Assembly: GCA_009780915.1 (NCBI GenBank)
Contig: WQZD01000001.1
Coordinates: forward strand, 1 to 64,000
Length of the DNA: 64,000 bases
Source: Propionibacteriaceae bacterium
GTDB taxonomy: Bacteria > Actinomycetota > Actinomycetes > Propionibacteriales > Propionibacteriaceae
Direction of reading: 5' to 3'
Both the position numbers and the translations under genes were made by a program. A model generated the notes under the pieces. It made no database searches. It was not told the DNA's origin and saw nothing but the letters and a program-made list of their open reading frames with translations. Positions 56,835-64,000 of this stretch are shown in pieces (within the stretch, counting starts at the first letter, position 1; every line of letters starts with the position of its first letter).

Positions 56835-58076
56835 TCAGCCCCCGAAGAACACCGTCAACGCCGAGGCCAAGTGGTCCACGTCCGTGGGCGAGCACATCTC
56901 CCGCGCGGAGTGCATCGACAACAGCGGGATTCCCACGTCGACGGTCGCCAGCCCCAGGCGTGCGGAGATGATCGGCCCGATGGTCGTACCACACGACACG
57001 GCGTTATTGGACACGAAGGTCTGGCAGGGGACTCCGGCCTGCTCGCACACCGACTCCCACATGGCCTGCCCGGCGCCGTCGGTGGTGTACCGCTGCTGGG
57101 CGTTCACTTTGAGCATGGGGCCGGCACCCATGAGCGGTTGCTCGTCCGGGTCGTGCATACCCGGATAGTTGGGGTGGACGGCGTGCCCGGCGTCCGCGGA
57201 GACGACGAAGGAGCGGGCTCGCGCTCGGTGCGCCTCGTCCTCGCTCAGCCCCCACCCGAGGCTGACACGCGCTAGGACGTCGTCGAGGAAGCTGCCGCCC
57301 GCGCCGGATCGGGTCTGCGACCCGACCTCCTCGTGGTCGAAACACGCCAGGACGGGGACGACGCCCTCGCCCGGCGTCGCCGTGATCAGGGCCTGGACTC
57401 CAGGGTGGACGCTCGACAGGTCGTCCAGCCGTCCTGCTGCGAGGAACTGCGAGTCAGAACCGAACACCTCAGGGGGTTGGACGATGTGCGCGAACAGGTC
57501 ATGTCCACGGATCTCGTCGCGACGGCACCCGGCTGCCTCGGCGACGGCCTCCATCAGGTCGACGCCGTCCCCCGCCATCGCGAAGATAGGCATCAGGTGC
57601 TGCTGCTTGTCGAGTCGCAGGGCCTCGTTGACGCTCCGATCCAGGTGGGGCGCCAACTGGGGGATGCGCAGCCACGGCCCGGTCGCGATCAGGCGCTGCT
57701 CGCCGGAGCGCAGATGCACACGTCCGGCCAGCCCGAACTCACGGTCGAGCCAGGAGTTGAGCAGCGGACCCCCGTAGACCTCCATCCCGGCCTGCGACCA
57801 CCCGACCGACGTGTGCTGGGGATGGGGTTTGAGTTTGAAGGTCGGGGAATCCGTGTGCGCGCCGACGATGCGGAACGAGGTGGCAGGCGTCGCCCGCTCG
57901 GGGATCCGGTACGCGATGATCGCGCCGTCGCGGATCACGTACCTCCCACCGGGGCCCGTCTCCCACGCCGAGTCCTCGCGCTGCTGGGTGAATCCTGCGT
58001 CCTCCAGCATGCGCGCGACGGCCGCGCAGGCATGGTACGAGGTGGGCGAGGCGGCCAAGAAATCAACGAACTCCAT
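56835..58076 (-). CDS. M18 family aminopeptidase
   Basis: The 413-residue zinc aminopeptidase (aspartyl aminopeptidase/ApeB group) has its zinc ligands in IVGAHTDSPTFKLKP (His, with nearby Asp), ACFDHEEVGSQT (the Glu pair) and SADAGHAVHPNYPGMHD. The C-terminal CGTTIGPIISARLGLATVDVG is the last ligand/active-site segment. It starts MEFVDFLAASPTSYHACA, the usual beginning, at ATG 58076; the frame runs nine codons further upstream. It is cytoplasmic and takes part in peptide turnover. Confidence 0.93.
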   Translation of the reverse strand: MEFVDFLAASPTSYHACAAVARMLEDAGFTQQREDSAWETGPGGRYVIRDGAIIAYRIPERATPATSFRIVGAHTDSPTFKLKPHPQHTSVGWSQAGMEVYGGPLLNSWLDREFGLAGRVHLRSGEQRLIATGPWLRIPQLAPHLDRSVNEALRLDKQQHLMPIFAMAGDGVDLMEAVAEAAGCRRDEIRGHDLFAHIVQPPEVFGSDSQFLAAGRLDDLSSVHPGVQALITATPGEGVVPVLACFDHEEVGSQTRSGAGGSFLDDVLARVSLGWGLSEDEAHRARARSFVVSADAGHAVHPNYPGMHDPDEQPLMGAGPMLKVNAQQRYTTDGAGQAMWESVCEQAGVPCQTFVSNNAVSCGTTIGPIISARLGLATVDVGIPLLSMHSAREMCSPTDVDHLASALTVFFGG

Positions 58077-58257
58077 GGGCACTAGTCTGCTATGCCCGTC
58101 CAAAGGAGCACAATCCTGGTGGGGATCATGCTCGCATCATGCAGGGCAAGGCCAAGGGGTGATCAATGTCTGGTGTCGACTTGGCTGCCGTGTTGCTGAT
58201 CTAGCCATGGCCAGCTCGTCGCATCCATATGTCAGTGCCGTTGATTAGGATGGGCGT

Positions 58258-58440
58258 ATGACCAATCCGGGTGGCCCAACTGAACACGACACGATTGAGG
58301 AGTCGATCCTCCCCGTCGTGCGTGCCGCCGGATGGGTGAACGATCAGATCGTTAGGGAGTATGCGCTGAAGGCTCAGCGCGTCATGTCGTCGGGTGGTGT
58401 CAGTCGCAACATCGGCGACCGCTTCGCTGATAGAGAAAAC
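58258..58440 (+). pseudogene. hsdR N-terminal fragment (type I restriction, EcoEI-like)
   Basis: The frame 58258-58497 begins TNPGGPTEHDTIEESILPVV, RAAGWVNDQIVREYALKAQR, VMSSGGVSRNIGDRFADR. This follows the opening of EcoEI-type HsdR subunits (T..K.I.P.L..AGW....VREEY....GR...RG.....RADY). The resemblance stops where ADYVLEY would follow, and the rest is unrelated. It is therefore a ~60-codon stub of a ~800-1000 residue gene, cut by whatever brought the adjacent Abi gene. An unrelated mini-frame (58167-58205) before it has no support. Confidence 0.45.
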
Positions 58441-58489
58441 CCCGGGCTCAATCACCGCTCAAGGCGGGAGAGGAGTTCCCGGGGATTAC

Positions 58490-59233
58490 ATGATTAGTCT
58501 ACCTCAGCCCAGTGGGCACATCAATCCACGCCACGTCGCCGCTCTGCGCCGCTCTATCTCAACCGACCGGTTCGTCCCATTCGCCGTGTCATCCGGACAA
58601 GACGCCGAGTTGGCGTGCCGTCTGTACGTGTGGGACGGCGATCTGGAGGCGGCCATCTTGCGTGACATCGCCGTCGTCGAGGTTGCCCTCCGTAACGCCT
58701 TATCCCGCCAACTCGAAGCCGCGCTCGGGCCGCAATGGTACGGAGACCGGGCACTGCACCGTGACCGCCGTCTGGAGGCCATGCGAGACCGGGCCGAGGA
58801 TGAGCTACACCGGTCTGGGAAGGCGATCACTTCTGGCAGGATGACCGCCCAACTCACTCTCGGTTTCTGGGTCGGTCTTTTGGACTTGCGCAGCGATGCG
58901 CTATGGCGGCAAACGCTTCACCAGGCGTTCCCAGGCGGCAGGTACGAGGCCCGCCAGTCTGGGCAACGCTACAGTCGTGCATGGGTTCACGAACAAGCCC
59001 GAACCACTCAGGTGCTACGCAATCGCTGCGCCCACCACGAGACGGTGCTGAACGGCTTTCCTCTGCCTGGCCAACTCAAACGATTGGCCGTTTCCGACGG
59101 CATGGACGCGTACATGCTGCTATGCCGCATGATCGACCGCGACCTCGCGGACTGGCTTCAGCAGACAACCTCCACAAACTCCATTCTCGCGGCACGGCCG
59201 CAATCGACCCAGAAGGCAGGAGGTTGCCCATGA
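58490..59233 (+). CDS. Abi family protein with HEPN motif
   Basis: The 247-residue product is of the AbiD/AbiF (Abi_2) group: VWDGDLEAAILRDIAVVEVALRNALSRQLE at the N-terminal helix and LTLGFWVGLLDLR. The HEPN RNase motif Rx4H appears as R177-N-R-C-A-H182 (VLRNRCAHHETVLNGFPLP). Family members cause abortive infection, most likely by RNA cleavage on phage signal. The ATG at 58490 is preceded by GGGGA; the frame extends 32 codons upstream into the hsdR stub. Codon use is less biased than in neighbours. A 49-codon frame overlaps its stop. Confidence 0.85.
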   Translation: MISLPQPSGHINPRHVAALRRSISTDRFVPFAVSSGQDAELACRLYVWDGDLEAAILRDIAVVEVALRNALSRQLEAALGPQWYGDRALHRDRRLEAMRDRAEDELHRSGKAITSGRMTAQLTLGFWVGLLDLRSDALWRQTLHQAFPGGRYEARQSGQRYSRAWVHEQARTTQVLRNRCAHHETVLNGFPLPGQLKRLAVSDGMDAYMLLCRMIDRDLADWLQQTTSTNSILAARPQSTQKAGGCP

Positions 59234-59379
59234 CAAAGACAGACACACTCGCAACTCAGGCCAGACTCCAGAACGCAGACGGTCCTGGAAGTGCACTGGA
59301 AATCAACCGCCAACTGGATTGGGCACCGACCTGCCAGGGGGTCGCAGCCCCGCGTCCACCCGTTAGAATCGATCTATGA
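59230..59379 (+). CDS. Short frame overlapping the Abi stop, doubtful
   Basis: The ATG at 59230 overlaps the Abi stop (ATGA) after GGAGG, a strong sign of coupled translation, and 49 residues follow (TKTDTLATQARLQNADG..., ending PPVRIDL). No family is recognised. It could be a truncated second gene of the defence unit, since it ends where the isochorismatase-like gene begins. Confidence 0.35.
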   Translation: MTKTDTLATQARLQNADGPGSALEINRQLDWAPTCQGVAAPRPPVRIDL

Positions 59380-59927
59380 GCCTGTTTTCAGATCGTCCTG
59401 GGACCGCGTTATTGGTTGTCGATGTGCAGGTGGGGGTCGTGGCCGACGACTGGCGTCGCGCCGAGATCGTCAACCGGATCGCCGCCCTGGCGGACAGGGC
59501 CCGGGCCGCATCGGTCCCGGTGGTGTGGGTGCGCCATTCCAACGCGTCCTTGATCCCGGGGACCGACGACTGGCGTCTCGTGCCCGAGTTGGCGCCGCGC
59601 CGCGACGAGCACATCGTCGAGAAGAAATACGGCGACGCGTTCGAGGACACCGACCTCGAGTCCGTCCTCGCCGACAAGGGAATCGGCCACCTCGTGGTCT
59701 GCGGCGCCCAGTCGGACGCCTGCGTCGTCTCGACCTGTTTCGGGGCGCTGGTGCGCGGATGGGACGTGACCCTAGTCGGCGACGCCCATACCACCTGCGA
59801 CCGTTCGGGGGCAGGGGTACGGGCCACCCCCGACGCGGTGATCCAGGAGATCAATCTCATCTGGCGCAATCGCACGGCCCCCGGCCGTACCTGCTCGGTC
59901 GTGACCGCGGACTCGCTCTGGGGCTGA
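59376..59927 (+). CDS. Cysteine hydrolase, isochorismatase family
   Basis: The 183-residue alpha/beta hydrolase has its catalytic triad visible as Asp in LLVVDVQVGVVAD (about residue 15), Lys in HIVEKKYGDAFEDT and Cys in VVCGAQSDACVVSTCFGAL (the Cys of the SDACV loop). Members hydrolyse amides such as nicotinamide or ureidoacrylate; the exact substrate is open. A -10-like TAGAAT (59364-59369) ends six bases before the ATG, so the mRNA is probably leaderless. Confidence 0.9.
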   Translation: MSLFSDRPGTALLVVDVQVGVVADDWRRAEIVNRIAALADRARAASVPVVWVRHSNASLIPGTDDWRLVPELAPRRDEHIVEKKYGDAFEDTDLESVLADKGIGHLVVCGAQSDACVVSTCFGALVRGWDVTLVGDAHTTCDRSGAGVRATPDAVIQEINLIWRNRTAPGRTCSVVTADSLWG

Positions 59928-60084
59928 GGGCACGCGCGAGGTCCAGCGCCTCTGTGCCTGACGCGGCGACGATGGGAGCGTGAGCGACCAACTCATACTG
60001 ACCCACAGGCGCCTCCACTCATCGCCCGAGGAGCAGGAAGCCCGTGTCGGCCCGCTCCTTGGCGTCCATGGGAGAATAGACCTC

Positions 60085-61731
60085 ATGGCGTCACTTCCCG
60101 AGATCCTTTCCGCACGTTTCGAGGCCGTCACCGGGGTCGACCCGGAGCTTCGACCTGCGACCAAGCCCCAGTTCGGCCACTACCAGTGCAATGTCGCGTT
60201 GCGCCTGGCCGCCGACCGAGGGCTCAAGCCCCGCGAGGTCGCGCAGAGCATCGTCGACACCGTCGACGTGGCCGACCTGTGCGAGCCCCTGGAGATCGCC
60301 GGTCCCGGGTTCATCAACATCCGCATCCGCACCGACGTGCTGGCCCACGCGGTGGCTGAACAACTGCGTGATCCGCACGCGGGGATCGTCCCCACCCAGA
60401 AACCGGCCGTCGTGGTGGTCGACTACTCCGCGCCCAACGTCGCCAAGCCCATGCACGTGGGCAACCTGCGCTCCACGATCATCGGCGACTGCCTGGCCCG
60501 TGTGCTGCGGTCGACCGGCGACACGGTCATCGCCCAGAACCACATCGGCGACTGGGGGACCCAGTTCGGCATGCTCGTCGAGCAGATCCTCGACGAGGGC
60601 ATCGACGCCTCGGCCCTGACGCTCGACACCTCGGTCGAGTTGTACAAGCGCGCCCAGGCCCATTTCCGTTCCGACGAGGTCTTCGCCGAAGCCGCCCGCC
60701 GCCGCGTCGTGGCCCTCCAGGCCGGCGACGAGCAGACCCGTGCGATCTGGCAGTGCTTGATCGACGTGTCCAAGGCCGGGTTCAACCGCGCGTACGCCCG
60801 GCTGGGCGTCCTCCTCACGGACGCGGACCTGGCGGGGGAGTCCATGTACAACCCCATGCTCGACGCGGTCGCGGCCGACCTGGAGGCCATGGGTGTGGCC
60901 ACGATGGACGCCGGCGCCCTGTGCGTGTTCATCCCCGGCGACGACGCGCCCCTGATCGTGCGCAAGTCTGACGGGGGGTACGGGTACGCCGCCACTGACC
61001 TGGCCGCGATCCGCCACCGCGTGGGGACCTTGCACGCCGACCGCCTGATCTATGTCGTCGGCGCCCCCCAGTCCCACCACTTCGCGCAGGTCTTCGCCAC
61101 CGCGCGTCTGGCCGGGTGGCTTCCCGAGGCGGTGTCCGCCGAGCATGTCGGGTTCGGGTCGGTGCTCGGGGCGGACGGCAAGATGTTCAAGACCCGCGAC
61201 GGCAAGGCCGTCACCCTCGACACGTTGCTGGACGCCGCCGAGGAGGTGGCCGCGACCGAGGTGGCGATGGCGGCGGTGAAGTACGCCGACCTGTCCAACG
61301 CTTTGCACAAGGATTACGTCTTCGATGTGGATCGTATGACGGCGACCACGGGCGACACCGGGCCGTACCTCCAGTACGCCCATGCCCGCGTGTCCCAGAT
61401 CCTGCGTCGTGCGGCGGCTGACTCCCTCGTCGTGGACGACGCGACCGCGGTCATCGCCTGCTTGGGCGAGCCCGCCGAGCAGACCTTGGCGCTGACCCTG
61501 ACCCGCTTCGGCGAGGTCGTGGCCGAGGTGGCCTCGTCCCTGCAGCCGCACAAGCTGTGTGGGTACCTGTTCGAGCTGGCCACCCAACTGTCGAGCTTCT
61601 ATGAGCAATGCCCTGTGCTGAAGAGCGAGGACGAGATCCGCGCGTCCCGGCTGGTGCTCTGTCGGGCGACACAACGAGTCTTGGCCACTGGCCTGGATCT
61701 GCTCGGCATCCACGCGCCCGAGTCCATGTGA
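60085..61731 (+). CDS. argS: Arginyl-tRNA synthetase
   Basis: The 548-residue class I synthetase has the HIGH-type motif in SAPNVAKPMHVGNLRSTIIGD and a KMSK-type loop KMFKTRDGK. QNHIGDWGTQFGML and the C-terminal anticodon-binding region with SSFYEQCPVL are typical of ArgRS. The N-terminal tRNA D-loop domain covers ~1-105. The ATG at 60085 (MASLPEILSARF) gives the usual length; the frame is open 35 codons upstream, including a GTG at 59980, without better support. Confidence 0.95.
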   Translation: MASLPEILSARFEAVTGVDPELRPATKPQFGHYQCNVALRLAADRGLKPREVAQSIVDTVDVADLCEPLEIAGPGFINIRIRTDVLAHAVAEQLRDPHAGIVPTQKPAVVVVDYSAPNVAKPMHVGNLRSTIIGDCLARVLRSTGDTVIAQNHIGDWGTQFGMLVEQILDEGIDASALTLDTSVELYKRAQAHFRSDEVFAEAARRRVVALQAGDEQTRAIWQCLIDVSKAGFNRAYARLGVLLTDADLAGESMYNPMLDAVAADLEAMGVATMDAGALCVFIPGDDAPLIVRKSDGGYGYAATDLAAIRHRVGTLHADRLIYVVGAPQSHHFAQVFATARLAGWLPEAVSAEHVGFGSVLGADGKMFKTRDGKAVTLDTLLDAAEEVAATEVAMAAVKYADLSNALHKDYVFDVDRMTATTGDTGPYLQYAHARVSQILRRAAADSLVVDDATAVIACLGEPAEQTLALTLTRFGEVVAEVASSLQPHKLCGYLFELATQLSSFYEQCPVLKSEDEIRASRLVLCRATQRVLATGLDLLGIHAPESM

Positions 61732-61845
61732 CTTTCACGCCCGGGAACGGCCCGTTCGCGGGCGCCCGCGTAATACTGCGATCCATTTGCCGTTGGGCCT
61801 TGACTTGACGGCGATTCACCCTTCATACTCGTCTTTAGTAACAGG

Positions 61846-61879
61846 GTGGTCGGGGCACATCGCACATGTAGCCGACCAC
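61846..61879. other. Inverted repeat in the leader of the membrane-protein gene
   Basis: GTGGTCGG (61846-61853) pairs with CCGACCAC (61872-61879) around 18 bases, starting about where transcription from a TTTAGTA -10-like site would begin. A 5' hairpin or operator is possible. Confidence 0.3.
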
Positions 61880-61916
61880 GCCGTTCCCCGCTCTAAGCCC
61901 GCGAGAAGGAAGTGAA

Positions 61917-63695
61917 ATGACCGTTACGTTCCTGCTCGGGAGCTGGGCGCTGGCGGCATGCGCACTCTTGTTTCTTCTCGTCGCGATCGGGACGGCCCAC
62001 CGGGTGCGTCAGCGTCATCCGCTGCTGCGGTACAAGCGGCTCGGCGGAATCGACCAGGTCGTCCGCTGGACTCGGATCGGCTGGCTCCTCGTCGGTCTTG
62101 TCGCCGGTGTCGCGGTGACCCTGGCGACCCCGCACTATCAGGCGATCTTGGTCGCTCCGAGCCTGTGGGCCGCCATCGGCATCATCGGCGTGGTGGCCGT
62201 GGATTGGTTCCTCCTGGGGCGTCACGAGAATCTGCAGCCGCAGCGCCCCACGATCCACGTGGCGCGCTCCTTGCCGTGGGGCTCCCTCGTCCTGACTGTC
62301 GTCCTGACCGTCGTCATCCAATTCGCGGCCCGGTGGGCGGAGGCGCAATCCTCCCTCGACCAGCGCAGCCACGTCTACAGTTGGGTCCTCGACGGTGTTT
62401 TCGGATGGGGCTCGGCGAGCCCATTCCCGGGGACCTTTTACACCGCGAACCTGGGCCTCGTGCTTCCATTCGTCTTCTTCCTGGCGGCTGTCGGAATAGC
62501 GGGGGTCTTCCTGAGGCCGGCCTATGTGCCCGATCCGAAGTACGCCCGGCTCGACCAGGGTTTTCGGCAGCGCACCATCCGTGACATCGGCTTGTTCTGC
62601 CTGGTCGCGGTCGCACCGACACTGGCCCTGATGAGCATCGACGTCGCCTGGGTCTTCGCCACGCTGGGACCAGGATCGCCAGGGCGTACGCTCGTCGTCG
62701 TCGTGTCGGTCGCGGTGGGAGCCGGCGCGTTGGTGGTGTCCTGCTGGGTCCTCGCGAATCTCCTCTTCCTTCCGGTCGTCGTCGAGCACGAGCCGGACTT
62801 CGTCCCGAACACCGCCCGGGTGGACCTGAAGCTTCCTGCCGTCTGGCCTGTCGGGGTCAAGCCGACCAAAGCCCTGCTCACTCTCATCGCGGCGTTGGCG
62901 CCATCCACCAGCCGACCTGACGAGACGCGGGCGGACACCCCCCTCGCTGAGGAGTCCGGAGTGGGCGTCGCCGAGGCACCGTCGCCGAGCATCGGCAAAG
63001 AGCTCATGGTGTACGTCGCATCGGTGCTGGATGTGGTTCTGTGGACTCCATCTCGTCTCACGTTCGGTTCTCGGGCCTCTACTGATGGTCGGGGGGGCGA
63101 GCCGGGTGTTGAGCCAGGTGCTGAGTCGGGTGTCGAGTCGGGTGTTGAACCAGGGGACATGGCAGGCGTACGTGTGGATGCCGGTGATTCCGTGGAGACG
63201 AGTGAGCCGGTGGAGGCTGTCGAGTCGGTTGAGTCTGTCGAGTCGGTTGAGCGTGGCGAGCCGGTTGAGTGTAGCGAGCCGATGGAGATCGTGGAGGTCC
63301 TGGAGGCGGTAGAGGCTCATGGCGAGGCAGGGACCGTGTCCGGCGGGCTGGAGGGCGACGCTGTGTCGATCACGACCGGGGTCGATGACCTGGAGGGCGA
63401 CACTGCTCCGACGACCATGGATGCCGACCTGGATGCCGAACTCAATGCCGACATGGATGCGGCCCTCAATGCCGACATGGATGCCGACCTGGAGGCCGAC
63501 CTGGAGGCGTGCGGCCCCGATGAGGACGAGTTGGAACTGGTCGCCGTGGGAGAGCCGTCGCGGGGCTCGACCATGGATGAGGCGATGGAGAGCGTGGACG
63601 CGGCGCCCGGTCTGGCCGGGGGAGGCCGTACGAAGTCCCGCTCCGGTCAGAAGACGGCTGGAATGGCGAAGGTCCGGGTCAAGCGGCGTCGGTGA
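61917..63695 (+). CDS. Multi-pass membrane protein with long acidic repetitive tail
   Basis: The 592-residue product has about seven transmembrane helices in the first ~295 residues (GSWALAACALLFLLVAIGTA, the W/A-rich helices to ~110, then about 120-140, 180-200, 225-245, 255-285). The C-terminal half is soluble and highly acidic, built of short units such as GVEPGAESGVESGVEPG, EAVESVESVESVE and ADMDAALNADMDADLEADLE, and closes with a basic KVRVKRRR. No enzymatic motif or known family is recognised. AGAAGGAAG precedes the ATG. It lies between argS and ispE; the repetitive half is probably disordered and variable in length. Confidence 0.8.
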   Translation: MTVTFLLGSWALAACALLFLLVAIGTAHRVRQRHPLLRYKRLGGIDQVVRWTRIGWLLVGLVAGVAVTLATPHYQAILVAPSLWAAIGIIGVVAVDWFLLGRHENLQPQRPTIHVARSLPWGSLVLTVVLTVVIQFAARWAEAQSSLDQRSHVYSWVLDGVFGWGSASPFPGTFYTANLGLVLPFVFFLAAVGIAGVFLRPAYVPDPKYARLDQGFRQRTIRDIGLFCLVAVAPTLALMSIDVAWVFATLGPGSPGRTLVVVVSVAVGAGALVVSCWVLANLLFLPVVVEHEPDFVPNTARVDLKLPAVWPVGVKPTKALLTLIAALAPSTSRPDETRADTPLAEESGVGVAEAPSPSIGKELMVYVASVLDVVLWTPSRLTFGSRASTDGRGGEPGVEPGAESGVESGVEPGDMAGVRVDAGDSVETSEPVEAVESVESVESVERGEPVECSEPMEIVEVLEAVEAHGEAGTVSGGLEGDAVSITTGVDDLEGDTAPTTMDADLDAELNADMDAALNADMDADLEADLEACGPDEDELELVAVGEPSRGSTMDEAMESVDAAPGLAGGGRTKSRSGQKTAGMAKVRVKRRR

Positions 63696-63815
63696 GGGGC
63701 TGACCGAAGTCATCCGGGGACGATGAGCGTTCTGCCCGTGATGACCGCGAACGGTTGGGACGCTGTCCGGCCGCTGGGGCGCCCGTACATTCCCCGATGA
63801 GGTACTCTGCTTGAT

Positions 63816-64000
63816 ATGAGTGTTGCGCAATCATGGGACGACCTCGCGCAGGTCAGGGTGCGAGTCCCCGCGAAGATCAACCTCGCTTTGTGCGTGGGCG
63901 GCGTGCGGGCGGACGGATACCATGAGTTGGCGACCATCTTCCAGGCGGTGTCGTTGTACGACGATGTGACCGCGATCAGCGCCGAGGGGGATGTGAGCTG
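63816..64000 (+). CDS. ispE: 4-diphosphocytidyl-2-C-methyl-D-erythritol kinase, partial
   Basis: The first 61 codons are visible: VRVPAKINLALCVGGVRADG and YHELATIFQAVSLYDDV are the hallmark opening of IspE, a GHMP kinase of the non-mevalonate isoprenoid pathway, with the catalytic-site Lys in PAKINL. It runs off the right edge. A TACTCT (63803-63808) lies seven bases before the ATG, so the transcript may be leaderless. It supplies precursors for the polyprenyl side chain made by the gene at 20.4 kb. Confidence 0.9.
   Translation, partial: MSVAQSWDDLAQVRVRVPAKINLALCVGGVRADGYHELATIFQAVSLYDDVTAISAEGDVS

Overview
The window is high-GC chromosomal DNA from an actinobacterium, most likely of the Propionibacteriaceae. 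The inference rests on the methylmalonyl-CoA mutase pair mutA/mutB with meaB (propionate metabolism), a 14-gene nuo operon followed by a menaquinone-type polyprenyl synthase, the C5 heme genes hemA/hemL, the actinobacterial mini-protein bS22, an HspR-type HAIR site before clpB, an actinobacterial PHO box before pit, and several genes with apparently leaderless -10/ATG spacing. No rRNA, tRNA or CRISPR array was recognised.

Layout. 1-4.1 kb is an accessory, decaying region: a lipoprotein running off the left edge, a small secreted protein, an intact RhuM gene, an IS481 transposase remnant, an orphan gene, and a second, broken RhuM followed by a remnant of a type I restriction gene (hsdR). 4.2-4.6 kb holds hairpin-forming repeats and the nuo promoter. 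4.6-20.3 kb is nuoABCDEFGHIJKLMN, mostly with ATGA-type overlaps, then the polyprenyl synthase (21.3 kb). 21.4-23.5 kb has ndk and an MFS exporter on the minus strand. 23.7-29.0 kb encodes two surface proteins, one a phosphate-binding-like domain fused to Ig-like repeats, which share a C-terminal module. 29.0-33.9 kb has an M13 metallopeptidase, a coiled-coil cell-wall hydrolase and a sigma-factor-like membrane protein. 34.2-35.8 kb is a Pit phosphate transporter behind a three-unit PHO box. 35.8-42.6 kb holds hemL and hemA (minus) and mutA/mutB (plus).

42.6-47.4 kb is an accessory block between mutAB and meaB: a toxin-antitoxin pair, dtd, a nucleoside phosphorylase, several tandem-repeat arrays and a YcaQ-type DNA glycosylase. 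47.4-54.4 kb has meaB, another hairpin cluster, clpB, tpx, asd, proC and the 33-residue bS22. 54.4-64 kb has a histidine phosphatase, a second toxin-antitoxin pair, two DnaA boxes, a prepilin peptidase, an M18 aminopeptidase, an hsdR fragment beside a HEPN/Abi gene, an isochorismatase-fold hydrolase, argS, a membrane protein with an acidic repetitive tail, and the start of ispE.

How the genes connect: Nuo and the prenyl synthase serve menaquinone respiration. MutAB plus the MeaB chaperone carry out cobalamin-dependent succinyl-CoA/methylmalonyl-CoA isomerisation, and HemA/HemL feed the tetrapyrrole route to heme and cobalamin. The most unusual signals are a covarying family of GC-rich hairpin repeats at three loci, a duplicated and decayed RhuM-HsdR module bounded by direct repeats, and the paired surface proteins.
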